From the NCBI RefSeq assembly GCF_037975245.1, contig NC_092579.1:15262178-15326177 (forward strand): a DNA stretch of 64,000 nucleotides, read 5' to 3'. The notes below the pieces were generated by a model that was given only the letters and a program-made list of their open reading frames with translations, made no database searches and was not told the origin of the DNA. Below, piece by piece: positions 30,894-41,996 of the stretch (its first letter is position 1; each line of letters starts with the position of its first letter). The position numbers were made by a program, and so were the translations under genes. The stretch is from Apostichopus japonicus (taxonomy: Eukaryota > Echinodermata > Holothuroidea > Aspidochirotida > Stichopodidae).

Positions 30894-32699
30894 CGCGATT
30901 TGCCATGATGTTGGAAAAAGGATCAAAAGGTAGGATCAAATGCGATCCCCAGTGGGAATGTCAGCAGGTGAAGAGGAGTGAAATCCTTCACCAACCATGT
31001 TATTTTTCTTTTTTTTTCTCTCTTCTTTGGTCTTGGTTGTTACAGTATGTATTTGTTGGCATTATACAGTTACATGATTATATCTGCATGTATTGCATGT
31101 CGTGGTTCCGGGTGCATTCAGGTGAGGCACCTACAGATTGATATATCACATTTCTTAAACATCCATCATAAGACCACAGGAATGACACACGTCAGGTCAA
31201 ATGGGCTAGTCCAGGTTATTTGGAACTTCAGATCGGTGTAACTCCTTCACCCTTAATCTACGTCTGTGAGGTCTTTTGTATACATAAGCCGGTAGTATTA
31301 AGAGGGCTCTCACTCTTCTCCTGCATGTGCTGTCATCATCTTTTATTTAAGTTTGATTTGATTTGATTTGGGGTTTTTTAAACACAAGGATGAGGGAAGG
31401 CCAAAAAGAATAACACTCACTTTTTTAACATGGCTTGGCAAACCAAAAAAATTGAAGAATATTCAAAATGGGAATTGGAATTTTATATATTTTGGTGTTT
31501 GTGTGTTTATCTTGTGTAGAGGAAAAGAAGAAAAAAACAGCATCTTTATTTATGGGGCTTTAAAGTTTTAAAAATGGGTTTCGGTTGATGATTTCTTGGT
31601 CTACAAACATTGTGGTGCTCGACCGACTGACACTTTATGGGGATGTTAAGGTGACTGAATTTAATATTGGCAGGAGTTATGGATGGTAGTTGGAAGGAGC
31701 AGTGGTGGGGGGGGGGGGGGGGTTAGGCGAAGGATCAAGAAGGAGAAATGAAAGTGTTGAAAGTGAAGAGGGAGAATCTTTGAATTGAATTTTCAGTTTG
31801 CAGTAGCACAGGTTTACTGATAAGGTTATATTTAAAGAAAGTGCCAATAATGCACTATTGAGGGTGTGGTAGTCGGAGGGGGGATTGAGTTGGCAATGAA
31901 AGGGAGCAACCTTTCCACATTTATGTTGTTTGTGCTATGGTAGTATCGTTTCCTTTTTCAAACTGGAGGGCAAAAATGTAAAAACTCATTCAAAATCAGG
32001 TTTAGATAATAAATTAAAGTTAAAGAAAATGATATTGTTGGTATCAGAGGTGCCACAGTATTGTAAACTCAAGCAGCCATGGAAGGCGACCTCCTTTTGA
32101 TTGGGAACTTGTTGTCAAGCAAACCTATGGATCCAAGCACTGTCTGGCTAAAGTAAGATGGGGTTTTTATTTTTATCTAGGAGAAATCAATTCTTTTCCC
32201 CTCATGTGAAAATGGTTTTCCAAATGTTTAAAAAAAAAATGTCCAAAAAGAATGTACTGGTGTGAATTGGATAGCCACCTGGTGTGAAGTAAAAAGGCCA
32301 TAGGGCTTATCCCATATGTATATGTGACCTAAATAACTAAATAACATTAAATAACTGCCCTCCAGGCTGATATTATAAATAATAGAAACATTATAGAAAC
32401 TAACTGTCTGTTGTCACCCAACCATCTCAATAGTAGATGCAGGTATCACTAAGAATGTTTATGAAAGATGTATTGCATGTTTTGATTAGTATTTGCATAA
32501 TAATTTGATAAGGGATAACCTGTTTCTGGACAGGTAGTTGAAGGGTATTAACATTGGTGGGAGGGAAGAAGCTATATCCTGTCCATGAACTGATTTGTCA
32601 TTAAGAAGAAAAAAAAAAGTTATTTCCAAGTATCACTCTTTTCTTCTTTTTTTTTCTTCCTTTTACTTGAGTATTGTAAAAGGAAAAGCAGAGGTTGAG
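30894..32699. other. Gene-free sequence
   Basis: No supported gene. It contains a G homopolymer near 31709 and AT-rich simple sequence. A 25-codon ATG frame at 32079 ending near a GTAAGA donor-like site was considered and not accepted. Confidence 0.5.
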
Positions 32700-32775
32700 T
32701 TTGAGCCAGGGACCTTGAGATGCAAAAGCAGAAGTCTTTACCACTAGACCATTAGGTGGACCTCTGGTTACAAAA
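32700..32775 (-). repeat. Degenerate tRNA-like sequence (SINE head?)
   Basis: On the minus strand, TAATGGTCTAGTGGTAAAGA resembles a D-arm/A box and GGTCCCTGGCTCAAACTC a decayed T-arm/B box. The arms do not pair into a complete tRNA. Probably a tRNA-derived SINE fragment. Confidence 0.4.
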
Positions 32776-32859
32776 GCTTTACAAATATTTAAAGATCCTG
32801 CTGTTTGGACTTAGTCGTTTTTATAAAACATTTTCTCCACTACTCCTCCCGACTAGCTA

Positions 32860-33060
32860 GTCAGGGGGAGGGGTGGCGGCGAACTCCACTTGTCCGCGCG
32901 TGAACCTTGTCAAGGGGGAGGGGTGGTGGCGAACTCCACTTGTCCGCGCCTTTACCTTGTCAGGGGAAGGGGGTTGGCGACCTCACCTTGTCCTCACCTT
33001 CTCCCTGTCTCCCCTTCAGTACTCACCTTATACACCTGTCAGGAGGAGGGGGATCGCCCG
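32860..33060. repeat. About 52-bp GC-rich tandem repeat, 2-3 copies
   Basis: The phrase GGGGGAGGGGTGG(C/T)GGCGA followed by ACTCCACTTGTCCGCGC occurs at about 32865 and 32917, and partly at about 32963. Reading frames across it are artefacts of the repeat. Confidence 0.7.
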
Positions 33061-33120
33061 CCTTCGGGATTCACCTTATCCACTTACCAGAACTCCTTGT
33101 CAGAACTCCTTTTGCAAATA

Positions 33121-33212
33121 CTCACCTGGGACTTGAACCGATGCAATCCAAACCAATCGCTTACTGAACGATGGAACAACCAATTACACCATTTCGGTTC
33201 CCTCTGGAAAAA
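33121..33212 (-). repeat. tRNA-like sequence with Pol III boxes
   Basis: On the minus strand, AAATGGTGTAATTGGTTGTT (A-box like) is followed about 45 nt later by CGGTTCAAGTCCCAGG (B-box like). The acceptor stem is not complementary, so it is not a functional tRNA. It may be a divergent relative of the array just downstream. Confidence 0.45.
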
Positions 33213-33267
33213 CTTCGTTTCTTATATTTATACTTCCACTCCCTCCAGAGGGTAGAAAAGTAAAAGG

Positions 33268-35045
33268 CTCTGTCTGGACATCAACCGCAGACATGATGCT
33301 CTGTCTGGGAATCGAACCGGAGACATGGAGTTTGTGTCTCTCCAGTCCAGAGCACTACCAACTGCGCCACTAGAACTGTTGAGAATTAATGCTCGTTTCT
33401 AATATTTAAACTTCAAAGTCCAGAATGGAAGAAGGAAAAGAGAAGAAAATCAAAATGCTCTGTCTGGGGATCGAACCGGAGACATGGAGTTTGTCTGTCT
33501 CTCTGCAGTTCAGAGCACTACCAACTGCGCCACTTGAACTGTTGAGAATTAATGCTCGTTTCTAATATTTAAACTTCAAAGTCCAGAATGGAATAAGTAA
33601 AAGAGCAAAAATATAAAATACTCTGTCTGGGAATCGAACCGGAGACATGGAGTTTGTCTGTGTCTCTCCAGTCCAGAGCACTACCAACTGCGCCACTAGA
33701 ACTGTTGAGAATTAATGCTCGTTTCTAATATTTAAACTTCAAAGTCCAGAATGTAAGAAGGAAAAGAGAAGAAAATCAAAATGCTCTGTCTGGGGATCGA
33801 ACCGGAGACATGGAGTTTGTCTGTGTCTCTCCAGTCCAGAGCACTACCAACTGCGCCACTAGAACTGTTGAGAATTAGTGCTCGTTTCCAATGTTTAAAC
33901 TTCAAAGTCCAGAATGGAATCATGAGTAAAAGAGCAAAAATATAAACTACTCTGTCTGGGGTTCGAACCGGAGACATGGAGTTTGTGTCTCTCCAGTCCA
34001 GAGCACTACCAACTGCGCCACTAGAACTGTTGAGAATTAATGCTCGTTTCTAATATTTAAACTTCAAAGTCCAGAATGGAAGAAGGAAAAGAGAAGAAAA
34101 TCAAAATGCTCTGTCTGGGGATCGAACCGGAGACATGGAGTTTGTCTGTCTCTCTGCAGTTCAGAGCACTACCAACTGCGCCACTTGAACTGTTGAGAAT
34201 TAATGCTCGTTTCTAATATTTAAACTTCAAAGTCCAGAATGGAATCAGTAAAAGAGCAAAACTATAAAATACTCTGTCTGGGGTTCGAACCGGAGACATG
34301 GAGTTTGTCTGTCTCTCCAGTCCAGAGCACTACCAACTGCGCCACTTGAACTGTTGAGAATTAATGCTCGTTTCTAATATTTAAACTTCAAAGTCCAGAA
34401 TGGAATAAGTAAAAGAGCAAAAATATAAAATACTCTGTCTGGGAATCGAACCGGAGACATGGAGTTTGTCTGTGTCTCTCCAGTCCAGAGCACTACCAAC
34501 TGCGCCACTAGAACTGTTGAGAATTAATGCTCGTTTCTAATATTTAAACTTCAAAGTCCAGAATGTAAGAAGGAAAAGAGAAGAAAATCAAAATGCTCTG
34601 TCTGGGGATCGAACCGGAGACATGGAGTTTGTCTGTGTCTCTCCAGTCCAGAGCACTACCAACTGCGCCACTAGAACTGTTGAGAATTAGTGCTCGTTTC
34701 CAATGTTTAAACTTCAAAGTCCAGAATGGAATCATGAGTAAAAGAGCAAAAATATAAACTACTCTGTCTGGGGTTCGAACCGGAGACATGGAGTTTGTCT
34801 GTCTCTCCAGTCCAGAGCACTACCAACTGCGCCACTAGAACTGTTGAGAATTAATGCTCGTTTCTAATATTTAAACTTCAAAGTCCAGAATGGAATCAGT
34901 AAAAGAGCAAAAATATAAAATACTCTGTCTGGGGTTCGAACCGGAGACATTGAGTTTGTCTGTTTCTCCCGTCCAGATCACTACCAACTGCGCCACTAGA
35001 ACTGTTAAGAATTAGTGCTCGTTTCTAATATTTAAACTTCACAAC
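33268..35045 (-). repeat. Tandem array of tRNA-like units with Pol III A and B boxes
   Basis: Eleven full units start (plus coordinates) at 33299, 33458, 33621, 33784, 33950, 34109, 34272, 34433, 34596, 34762 and 34923; period 159-166 bp, plus partial copies at both ends. Read on the minus strand, every unit has an A box TGGCGCAGTTGG and a B box beginning GGTTCGA, spaced as in tRNA genes. Eight of the eleven have TTTT a few bases after the tRNA-like part. The anticodon and acceptor stems are not canonical. A higher-order period of about 812 bp (five units) is visible: the 81-codon frames at 33732-33977 and 34544-34789 encode identical peptides. The spacer holds GAGAATTAATGCTCGTTTCT and TTTAAACTTCAAAGTCCAGA in each unit. 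Confidence 0.85.
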
Positions 35046-35089
35046 ATTAGGAGGCAAATGCATGCTCTGGTGTTTGAACTCAAGACAAG

Positions 35090-36080
35090 GAGTTTGTCTC
35101 ATTTTTTTCAGTTTATTGACAATTTCATTGTACAAAACAATAATAAATAAACAAAATTATACAACATAACAACTACGCCACAGTAACTGTTAATTGAGAA
35201 ATGATAGGCGTTTCTAATATTTTAACTGCAAAATGAGGAAAAGAAATAATCAATACATCCTCTGGGAGTTGAATTCTAGACAAAGAGTTTGTCTTACTTT
35301 CTAAGAACATAGCACTAACCACTGTTACTATTTAGAAATAATTATTATTTATTTATTTGATTTGATTTTTTTTTCACGTGCAAATATACAATGCCAAAGG
35401 AAGTCTTCTATAAAGCATACAATAGCTTAACAATGTAGAAGACTCCCTGAATAAAGAAAAGAGATATGATAAGTGATATGATAAGTGTTATTTTCTTTCA
35501 GTTTAATGACAATGTCATTGTACAAAACAGTGATGAATATACAAATTATACTATATATACATATGTACTTGTAGACAACGTTTATATAGCTTGGAAAATA
35601 AAATATAAAAAAAACAAATTAAATGTGATTATTTTTTTTCTGAATAGACACCACACAGTTTTCTTCCTTTAAGTCTATTTACAATTTCACTGAAGAATTG
35701 TTTTTAAATAAATATACAAATTCTACAAAATATACAATATTAACAGCTTGAAAATAACCAGAAAAACAACTTTGACATTATGTTACATATCATTGGCAAC
35801 ACATATAGCCTACACACAACTAGAACGTTATATCAGCAGTTGCCTGAATTGTTTACAATTGAAAATGTATTTGATATGGAGGATAGACAACTTCAGCGGG
35901 TCATAACCAGCTAGCTACAAGCTTGCCGAAGAAAAAAATCTTCTCTTGAGCAGATAAACTGTCTTCCACAAAATGTCTGTTCGCAATCTACAAGGAAATA
36001 GAGGTCACATGACAGGACCAGAATAAATGTTCAATTGTTTTATCCTGAATATTGCAAAAGGTACAGATCGGGGAAACCGC
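35090..36080 (-). mobile_element. LINE 3' end with zinc-knuckle (L1/Tx1-like), plus tail copies
   Basis: At about 36068-36000 the minus strand reads C-x2-C-x7-E-H-L-F-x2-C (CTFCN, TIEHLFWSC), the zf-RVT knuckle found after RT in L1/Tx1-type LINEs. Downstream are stop-ridden remnants of the C-terminus. An A/T-rich tail theme (plus strand: CAGTTTA.TGACAAT..CATTGTACAAAAC) occurs near 35110, 35500 and, more diverged, 35665. This suggests either several nested tails or a tandem 3' UTR. Inactive. Confidence 0.6.
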
Positions 36081-36084
36081 CTAG

Positions 36085-37130
36085 TTCATTAAATGTAAAA
36101 GGCTGGTTATTTTTGGTAGCACTAAAATATCTGAAAAAGGCAAATCTCTCTTAGAAATATGTGATAAATACAACTTAACGATAATTAACCAAAATACCAA
36201 AACTAGGATAAACTCAATAAACAATATTACAGAACTACTTGACTACCCATATAACCTCAAATCACCTCGCAACTAAAACACATTCGATACAAATCCTAGA
36301 AGATGACTAAATCAGTGACCATTTTCCACTCGTTTCTGAGCCAGACATAAACCACAACCGCATACAAAATAACGAATTGACGTATAATTACAATAAAACA
36401 GACTCATCAAATACAACAACCAAAACAACGAGCTAAATGACATCGACAATTTCTGTGACAGCGTTGCCCATCTTCAATACTTTCAAAAGACACTGTCCCT
36501 TAAAAACAAAACAGAAAACGAAAACTAAAGAATATCCTTACACTTATGAAACTCAGACGTCGCCTACGTAGAACTTATATCATCTCCCGAGACCCAACTT
36601 TAAAAACCCAAATTAACCAACTTAAATAGCAATAAACAGACAAATATTGGCGGATGAACAAAACCGCGTCCAAAACATTAATGATAAAAACCCGAAACAC
36701 TTTTGGAAAGTTAAAAAAAAAATCATTAACCCCATTACAACCCCAAACACAGGTAAAACAGACCAAGGCCTTAGAGATAACGTAGGTAACCTCATCACAA
36801 AAACTCAGACCAAATACAGCTAATTGAATCGTAACTGTATTCAATATCTTAGATGGCCCTCCATACGATATCAGCTTTAAACACGAAATAGACCGTACCA
36901 TTATCTGTAATGCAACCAGCTTCATCCCGACTTCTAAGGATGTCTCAACAAAAAACATCCCTCTACTCAATAAAATAGATATAAACAATTGGTATAGTGC
37001 TACTAAAAAATGCATCCTCCACTGGTCTTGACATCATAAATGACCAAATGCTTAAAAACTCCCCTCCGATATTCATTAACTCTCATATTTTCCGCAAATC
37101 TACAATAAACCAAACTTTCTGCTTATCTAT
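36085..37130 (+). mobile_element. Degenerate Jockey-like non-LTR retrotransposon, copy B
   Basis: The plus strand encodes an AP-endonuclease remnant (LLEICDKYNLTIINQNT, NNITELLDYP, and the catalytic-type SDHFPLVSE near 36310-36345). From 36590 it is closely similar to copy A at 26935-27480 (for example ACCCAAATTAACC, GATGGCCC(C/T)CCATACGATA). The reverse transcriptase is deleted after about 37130. Many stops. Together copies A and B outline one family of this genome. Confidence 0.7.
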
Positions 37131-37267
37131 TTTTTTTTTAGCCTCTGAAGAAGATGCTGTTAGGATCGAAACTTCAGGCCAACTTACTTTTACACATTCT
37201 CTTACACAGGCTCTCTAGTGGATAAGCAGTTTGCTAACAGTTTTATTTTATTTTCATTCTGCTTATC

Positions 37268-37415
37268 TTGTAGGCAGAACAAAGGTTTGAGAATCCTTTG
37301 TTCGTCCTAAAAGTTTTTCGGGTTTCTATTGTTCCTCTGAAGTTGCAAACTGACCAAAAAAAGAGGCCGATAGAGGGCGCTCGACGCATCTTGCCAGTCA
37401 TACGTGATTTCAAAG
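37268..37415. repeat. Dispersed repeat, copy 2 of 2 (minus orientation)
   Basis: This is the reverse-orientation counterpart of 23586-23760. It lacks the 22-bp palindrome and has one copy of the CTGGCAAG target (as CTTGCCAG on the plus strand). Confidence 0.75.
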
Positions 37416-40400
37416 CAGTTAAATCAAACCTTAAAATCAAACCTTAATCAAAATCTTATTCATAAATGTTCTCCAGTTTTACGGCGTTGTTTCCTCGGAG
37501 ATAGAAGTGTTCAATGTTTTAATCGTAGTTTTTCCTTCACAATGGAACGGAGGGTGATAAAATACTGCCCGATACTGTTGTTTTAACTGGTTGTTGTATA
37601 TTAATAGTTTTCAACCGCTCCGCGACATGAGCTATGCAGATTCAGGAAACGTTGTCTTGACCAATAATTTAGCGACTAGGCAATCAAAAGAACTTAGATC
37701 TTGAAGGACTCAAAAATATAGAATTTATATTCCAAAATGTTTCAATACCCAGAGAGAACAGTCTTCCTATGTGAAATAAAGGTGTTCTATGTATGAGCAC
37801 ATGGATATATTATTTGATCAATTTGCAGTGGTTAGTGCTTTGTGCCTGAAGAGCAAGACAAATTCCTTGTCAAACCTGGTATTATGACTCTGAAACTATA
37901 GGTAATTCTTGTACATTTTAATGAATTTAACTGTGAAGATATCTAGAAAAATTGGATACAAAATAATTGGGAGTCTGTGCTGCTTTAATTCCAACCAGAA
38001 TCAAGGAAGGTACAGTAGAATGCATACAGATTCGTTAGTACTCAAGATGTTTCTTTATGCATTGTCTTACAGGATGATCGATTAATTAATCAACAGATAG
38101 TTCTACTCTTCCTGCTCATTGGACGTACTGCATGAAAAGTGGGCTGATTACCCAAAATAATGTTGATTTTGTTTTGCTCCTACAGTAAAAAAAAAAATAA
38201 AAAAATCATGGACAAATATTTGACCAAAAGAGAATAAAAACAAATACAATTTGATATCTAATCAACTGGTGTCATGGTGATTCTATTTGCTGTATGTATT
38301 TATTTTGGATTATGATTGGTATGTGGGGGGGGGGGAAGGGTGGAGAAACAAATATTGTAGCATCACGTATGAACTTTTCTAAGTGATAGTTGGATATTCT
38401 TGTAGAAAATTATGCTTAAAGGTGAGGGTAGTACATTAAGCTCACAATTGTTATGTCAGATGTGTACGTATCATGGGGGGAGGGGGCGGGGGGGCGGGTC
38501 ATTAGCTTGGGACATTGGGAATTACGAACATGGTGTAACAATGGAGTAATCAAGAAGTAACACAGATTTACTTTATTTCATCACTATTTTAATATATTTT
38601 CTCATCGTGCCCAATTCACATAAAATACCTCAAAACATTCAAATTCGTACAAAAAATGAAAGTGAACATTTTCCCCCGTCATTTATTGTACAAGATAGTT
38701 CCGTAATAGTTGAAGGGATGTCTTGCTGATATGAGTGGACTATCATTTAATTAAATTAATAATGCAAGATACATCAATAAAAAATACTGGGAGTGAACAC
38801 AATTAAATACTTAAGTAATATGCATACATACACAACCAGCACCATAAACCCATAATAAACTCATAAACCAATAATCATACCAGAAAAGAAAAAAAAACGG
38901 TAAAAAATAACAATTAGGTAATGAAAGAAGTGAATATTGTCAACAAAAATGTGCATATATGAATGAGACCAATCAGAGATACTGCAATATCCGGCAAGGG
39001 CATCCGTTGGAGCAGCTGATGGGGGTGGCGAGGGGGAGGGGGGGCGGTTGGAAACTGGGCAAGGTACAAGGACTGAGAGGGGTAGGGTGAAATAGAAACC
39101 CTACAGTTTACTGCCCAAAAGTTGTAACTTTACTTACATTGTTTGTAAATTTGGCAGCACCAACATGAATTTTACATGGTACCGTGTTGCATTATCTTAA
39201 CTGACCTAATAAATTCATTATCCCCTGCTTCCATTTCCCCTCTCACTACCCTTCCTTCCCCCCACCCCATATCTCCTCAGAAAATTCCCGCAGATGCCCT
39301 TTACACCAAGGAACATTACAAGTTCAAACCAGTATGTGATTAAATTCACGAAGAAAAAACAAAACAAACTCAAGAGCATTAAAAAAATTAACATTCAAAT
39401 TAGCATTAAAAAAATTAACAATATAATGATTTCTATATTGTTTAAGCAGCTCGTCCTAGAATACAAAAAGATTACCAAACCGACGATATGTATCAGTATC
39501 ATTCAGATTATTTTCCTATCAATTATAGAGTTAAGAAGTAGATTCTATATCAAGAATTCAATCCTGTAAACCCCTCTTCATGTACTTTTAGCAAGAAAAT
39601 AAAATTTTGCTCTCAACATCAAATGGGAAGACTAAGTTATATGAAATGAACCAGTGTTGTAAGAAAAAGCTATGCAGACAAAACAGTATCCTGGAGATAA
39701 CTGCTCTCGTTCTTCGATACACTTTCTCCATCAGCGTTTACGTTAGGTAGCACAAGTGTCCCCGAAAAATGTATGAAAACTCACAAAATTATATATCACT
39801 TTTGGGTAAATGCTTTCTTTTACTGGAAAGGACCGCAAACAATAGTAAAGATTATCAAAATTAATTTCAAAACACAAAGTTATACTCCAAGTCCAAACAT
39901 GTCGACCCACAATCTTTGCTGGTGGACTGTTGAATCCTTTCATAATCATGCCAACATTTTGCCAAAATCTTTGCTTTCTTTTTATGTGGCAGGTGTACTA
40001 TGGAAACATATATTTATTATGTACACAATAATTACATATAGAAGATTTTTTTTTTTAAATAAAAAAAGTAGACGAAAGTATCTGAATTAATAATCAAGTG
40101 CGATAAGAAATTGGATATGCATTACAACCAGTGCACCGATTTCAGGCCATGAACAAATTTCACTAAAACTGATCAATGATCAAAAATTTTATTTAATAAT
40201 TAATATTATTCATACATTTAAACAATAATAGCCACCCTCCAAAAAATAATAGTGCTCAAGGTGACCTATTCAATAGTGTAATGCTATGAGAACTTTTAGG
40301 CATGGAATTTATCATTTCAAAGGTTAATTCAGCTCTTCATATATTAAGGTATACTCATAGCATTTAGTATTGCGACGATATGAATTTTTTAAATTTAGTG

Positions 40401-41220
40401 ATATTTGTTAATGCATCTGGTAACAGCAGACTGGATAATATCATTGGGGCACTTCAGCTGAAAATGTCTTTTGAATTTTTTTTTTTATTATAATTTCTCA
40501 ATCATTTATTTACAAAAAAAGGATATTTCTAAAAAAAAAGATAGATTTTGATGAAAGTACAGAGAACTTTGACAGCTTTGCAAACATTTCAAATGTATCA
40601 GGTTTCAAGAATAAATTAACATGAAGATTATAGTAGCCTAAGAAGTAAAGCTTCCAAAGAGCATTTGCCCTGATGACATCACAGACCCCCTGCCCTAATG
40701 ACATCACAGACCCCCTGCTGTGATTTAACATCCTGGAGTAGTTGAGTGTTTAGCCAGTCAAAAACGGTTACATTCAATCAAACATATCTCGAGTTAGGGG
40801 CAAGATATTGAGATGGGGGTTTTAACTAGCAGTGTGGAATATTTTTCTCTTCAATATAAGTTTCACAGTATTTGTCACCAGAATACCCCTTTAAGTATTA
40901 TATATACCACACATGATATTAACTTTTCAAAACAAAGACAAATATACTGTAATATGCAGCCTGTGTGTATACACATAAAGTAGCAAAGATTGAAATCCAT
41001 ATAGTAAAGAAAGGGTACATCATTGAAAAAAAAAATATATATATATATATATGTATACAGTACAATATTTAATTGAAACTGTTTGATAGTAAAATGCCCC
41101 ATGCCCTTCCACAGGTTATGCACAAACAGTACATAAGAAAAGATACCCCAGTGAATCACATTTCCATCTTTTTCTTTAAGCAAGGTATTATTAAAAGGAG
41201 GTATTGTTGAAGAACATGTA
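37416..41220. other. Gene-free sequence
   Basis: No coding exon was recognised. A decayed tRNA-like phrase (GTGGTTAGTGCTTTGTGCCT) lies at about 37830, G-rich runs at 38325, 38475 and 39020, and a two-copy repeat at 40667. Part may belong to the DAGLB 3' UTR on the minus strand, but this is not demonstrable. Confidence 0.45.
40667..40716. repeat. 25-bp tandem duplication with CRE-like core
   Basis: GCCCT(G/A)ATGACATCACAGA followed by CCCCCT occurs twice (40667, 40692). TGACATCA resembles a CREB/ATF site with one change. Confidence 0.8.
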
Positions 41221-41224
41221 AGGA

Positions 41225-41335
41225 AAATCTCTATTATATAATATAATAACATATTATATATTATATTATAATATCATATATATTATAATATATGTTTATA
41301 ATATATTAAAATATTAGAATATTATAATACCCAGC
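41225..41335. repeat. AT-only palindromic tract
   Basis: About 110 bp of almost pure A/T built from ATAATAT/ATATTAT, with several overlapping self-complementary segments; it is likely to extrude cruciforms. No coding content. Confidence 0.8.
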
Positions 41336-41869
41336 CTGTAAAAACACATATAGGCTCAGTACATGTGCAAAAGACCTACTGTAAAGGAAATCGTAGGTGA
41401 ATTATGTTGAGAGAAAGTGTGACCATTTTTACGCACACTTAAGTTCAGATGGTCATGAGGTTATAGCAAAATCAGCAAAAGGTATAAAAATGGGGCATGT
41501 CGCACTTATCACAGACACACTGGTCATTGTAGATTGCCATATATATACTGTACATGAAAGAAACATGTTATCAGGTTTAGTACAAACACAGTACCCTCGC
41601 TGCACAAGAAGAGAGAATCTACGATATTCTATGCTGGACCATTTGGCTCTATACCAGCATTTACCTTGAATAACTTACTATACATGAACTTAAATGCAAC
41701 TGATCTAATAGGCTTTGTTAAATAGGATATGTAATTGTCTACACATGAAGTGGCCGGTTCTTACATCTATGCCAACACAATGACAGTTACAAGTCAAGTA
41801 GTATCACGTTTCAAACAAAAGGCTATAGCCTGTCTATGCCCCACCAACTTCCATCCAATCTTTTTTCCA

Positions 41870-41996
41870 ATCCCTAATTTCCTCCTCCTTTCCCCCATCC
41901 AAATTCCCATCTCTCCTCCCTCCCATACCCTTTCCCTTTCTTTGAACCCCCCCCTCCCTCCCCTTTTCCCTCATCTTACTATTACTATCCCCCCCA
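41870..41996. repeat. Polypyrimidine tract
   Basis: C/T-dominated on the plus strand for about 125 bp with few purines. The minus-strand frame it creates (GGKEEE-type peptide) is an artefact. Confidence 0.8.

Noticed and set aside
32079-32153. ATG frame of 25 codons next to GTAAGA, possible first exon
   Set aside because: No matching downstream exon, no recognisable peptide and no promoter evidence.
33732-34789. Two identical 81-codon minus-strand frames
   Set aside because: They are identical because the tRNA-like array has a higher-order repeat. The frame runs through tRNA-like sequence and has no domain.
33299-35000. CRISPR-like array of regularly spaced repeats
   Set aside because: Both 'repeat' and 'spacer' are repeated in every unit and the genome is eukaryotic. 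It is a satellite-type array.
36575-37015. 146-codon minus-strand frame
   Set aside because: Antisense to LINE copy B, whose plus-strand homology to copy A is clear.
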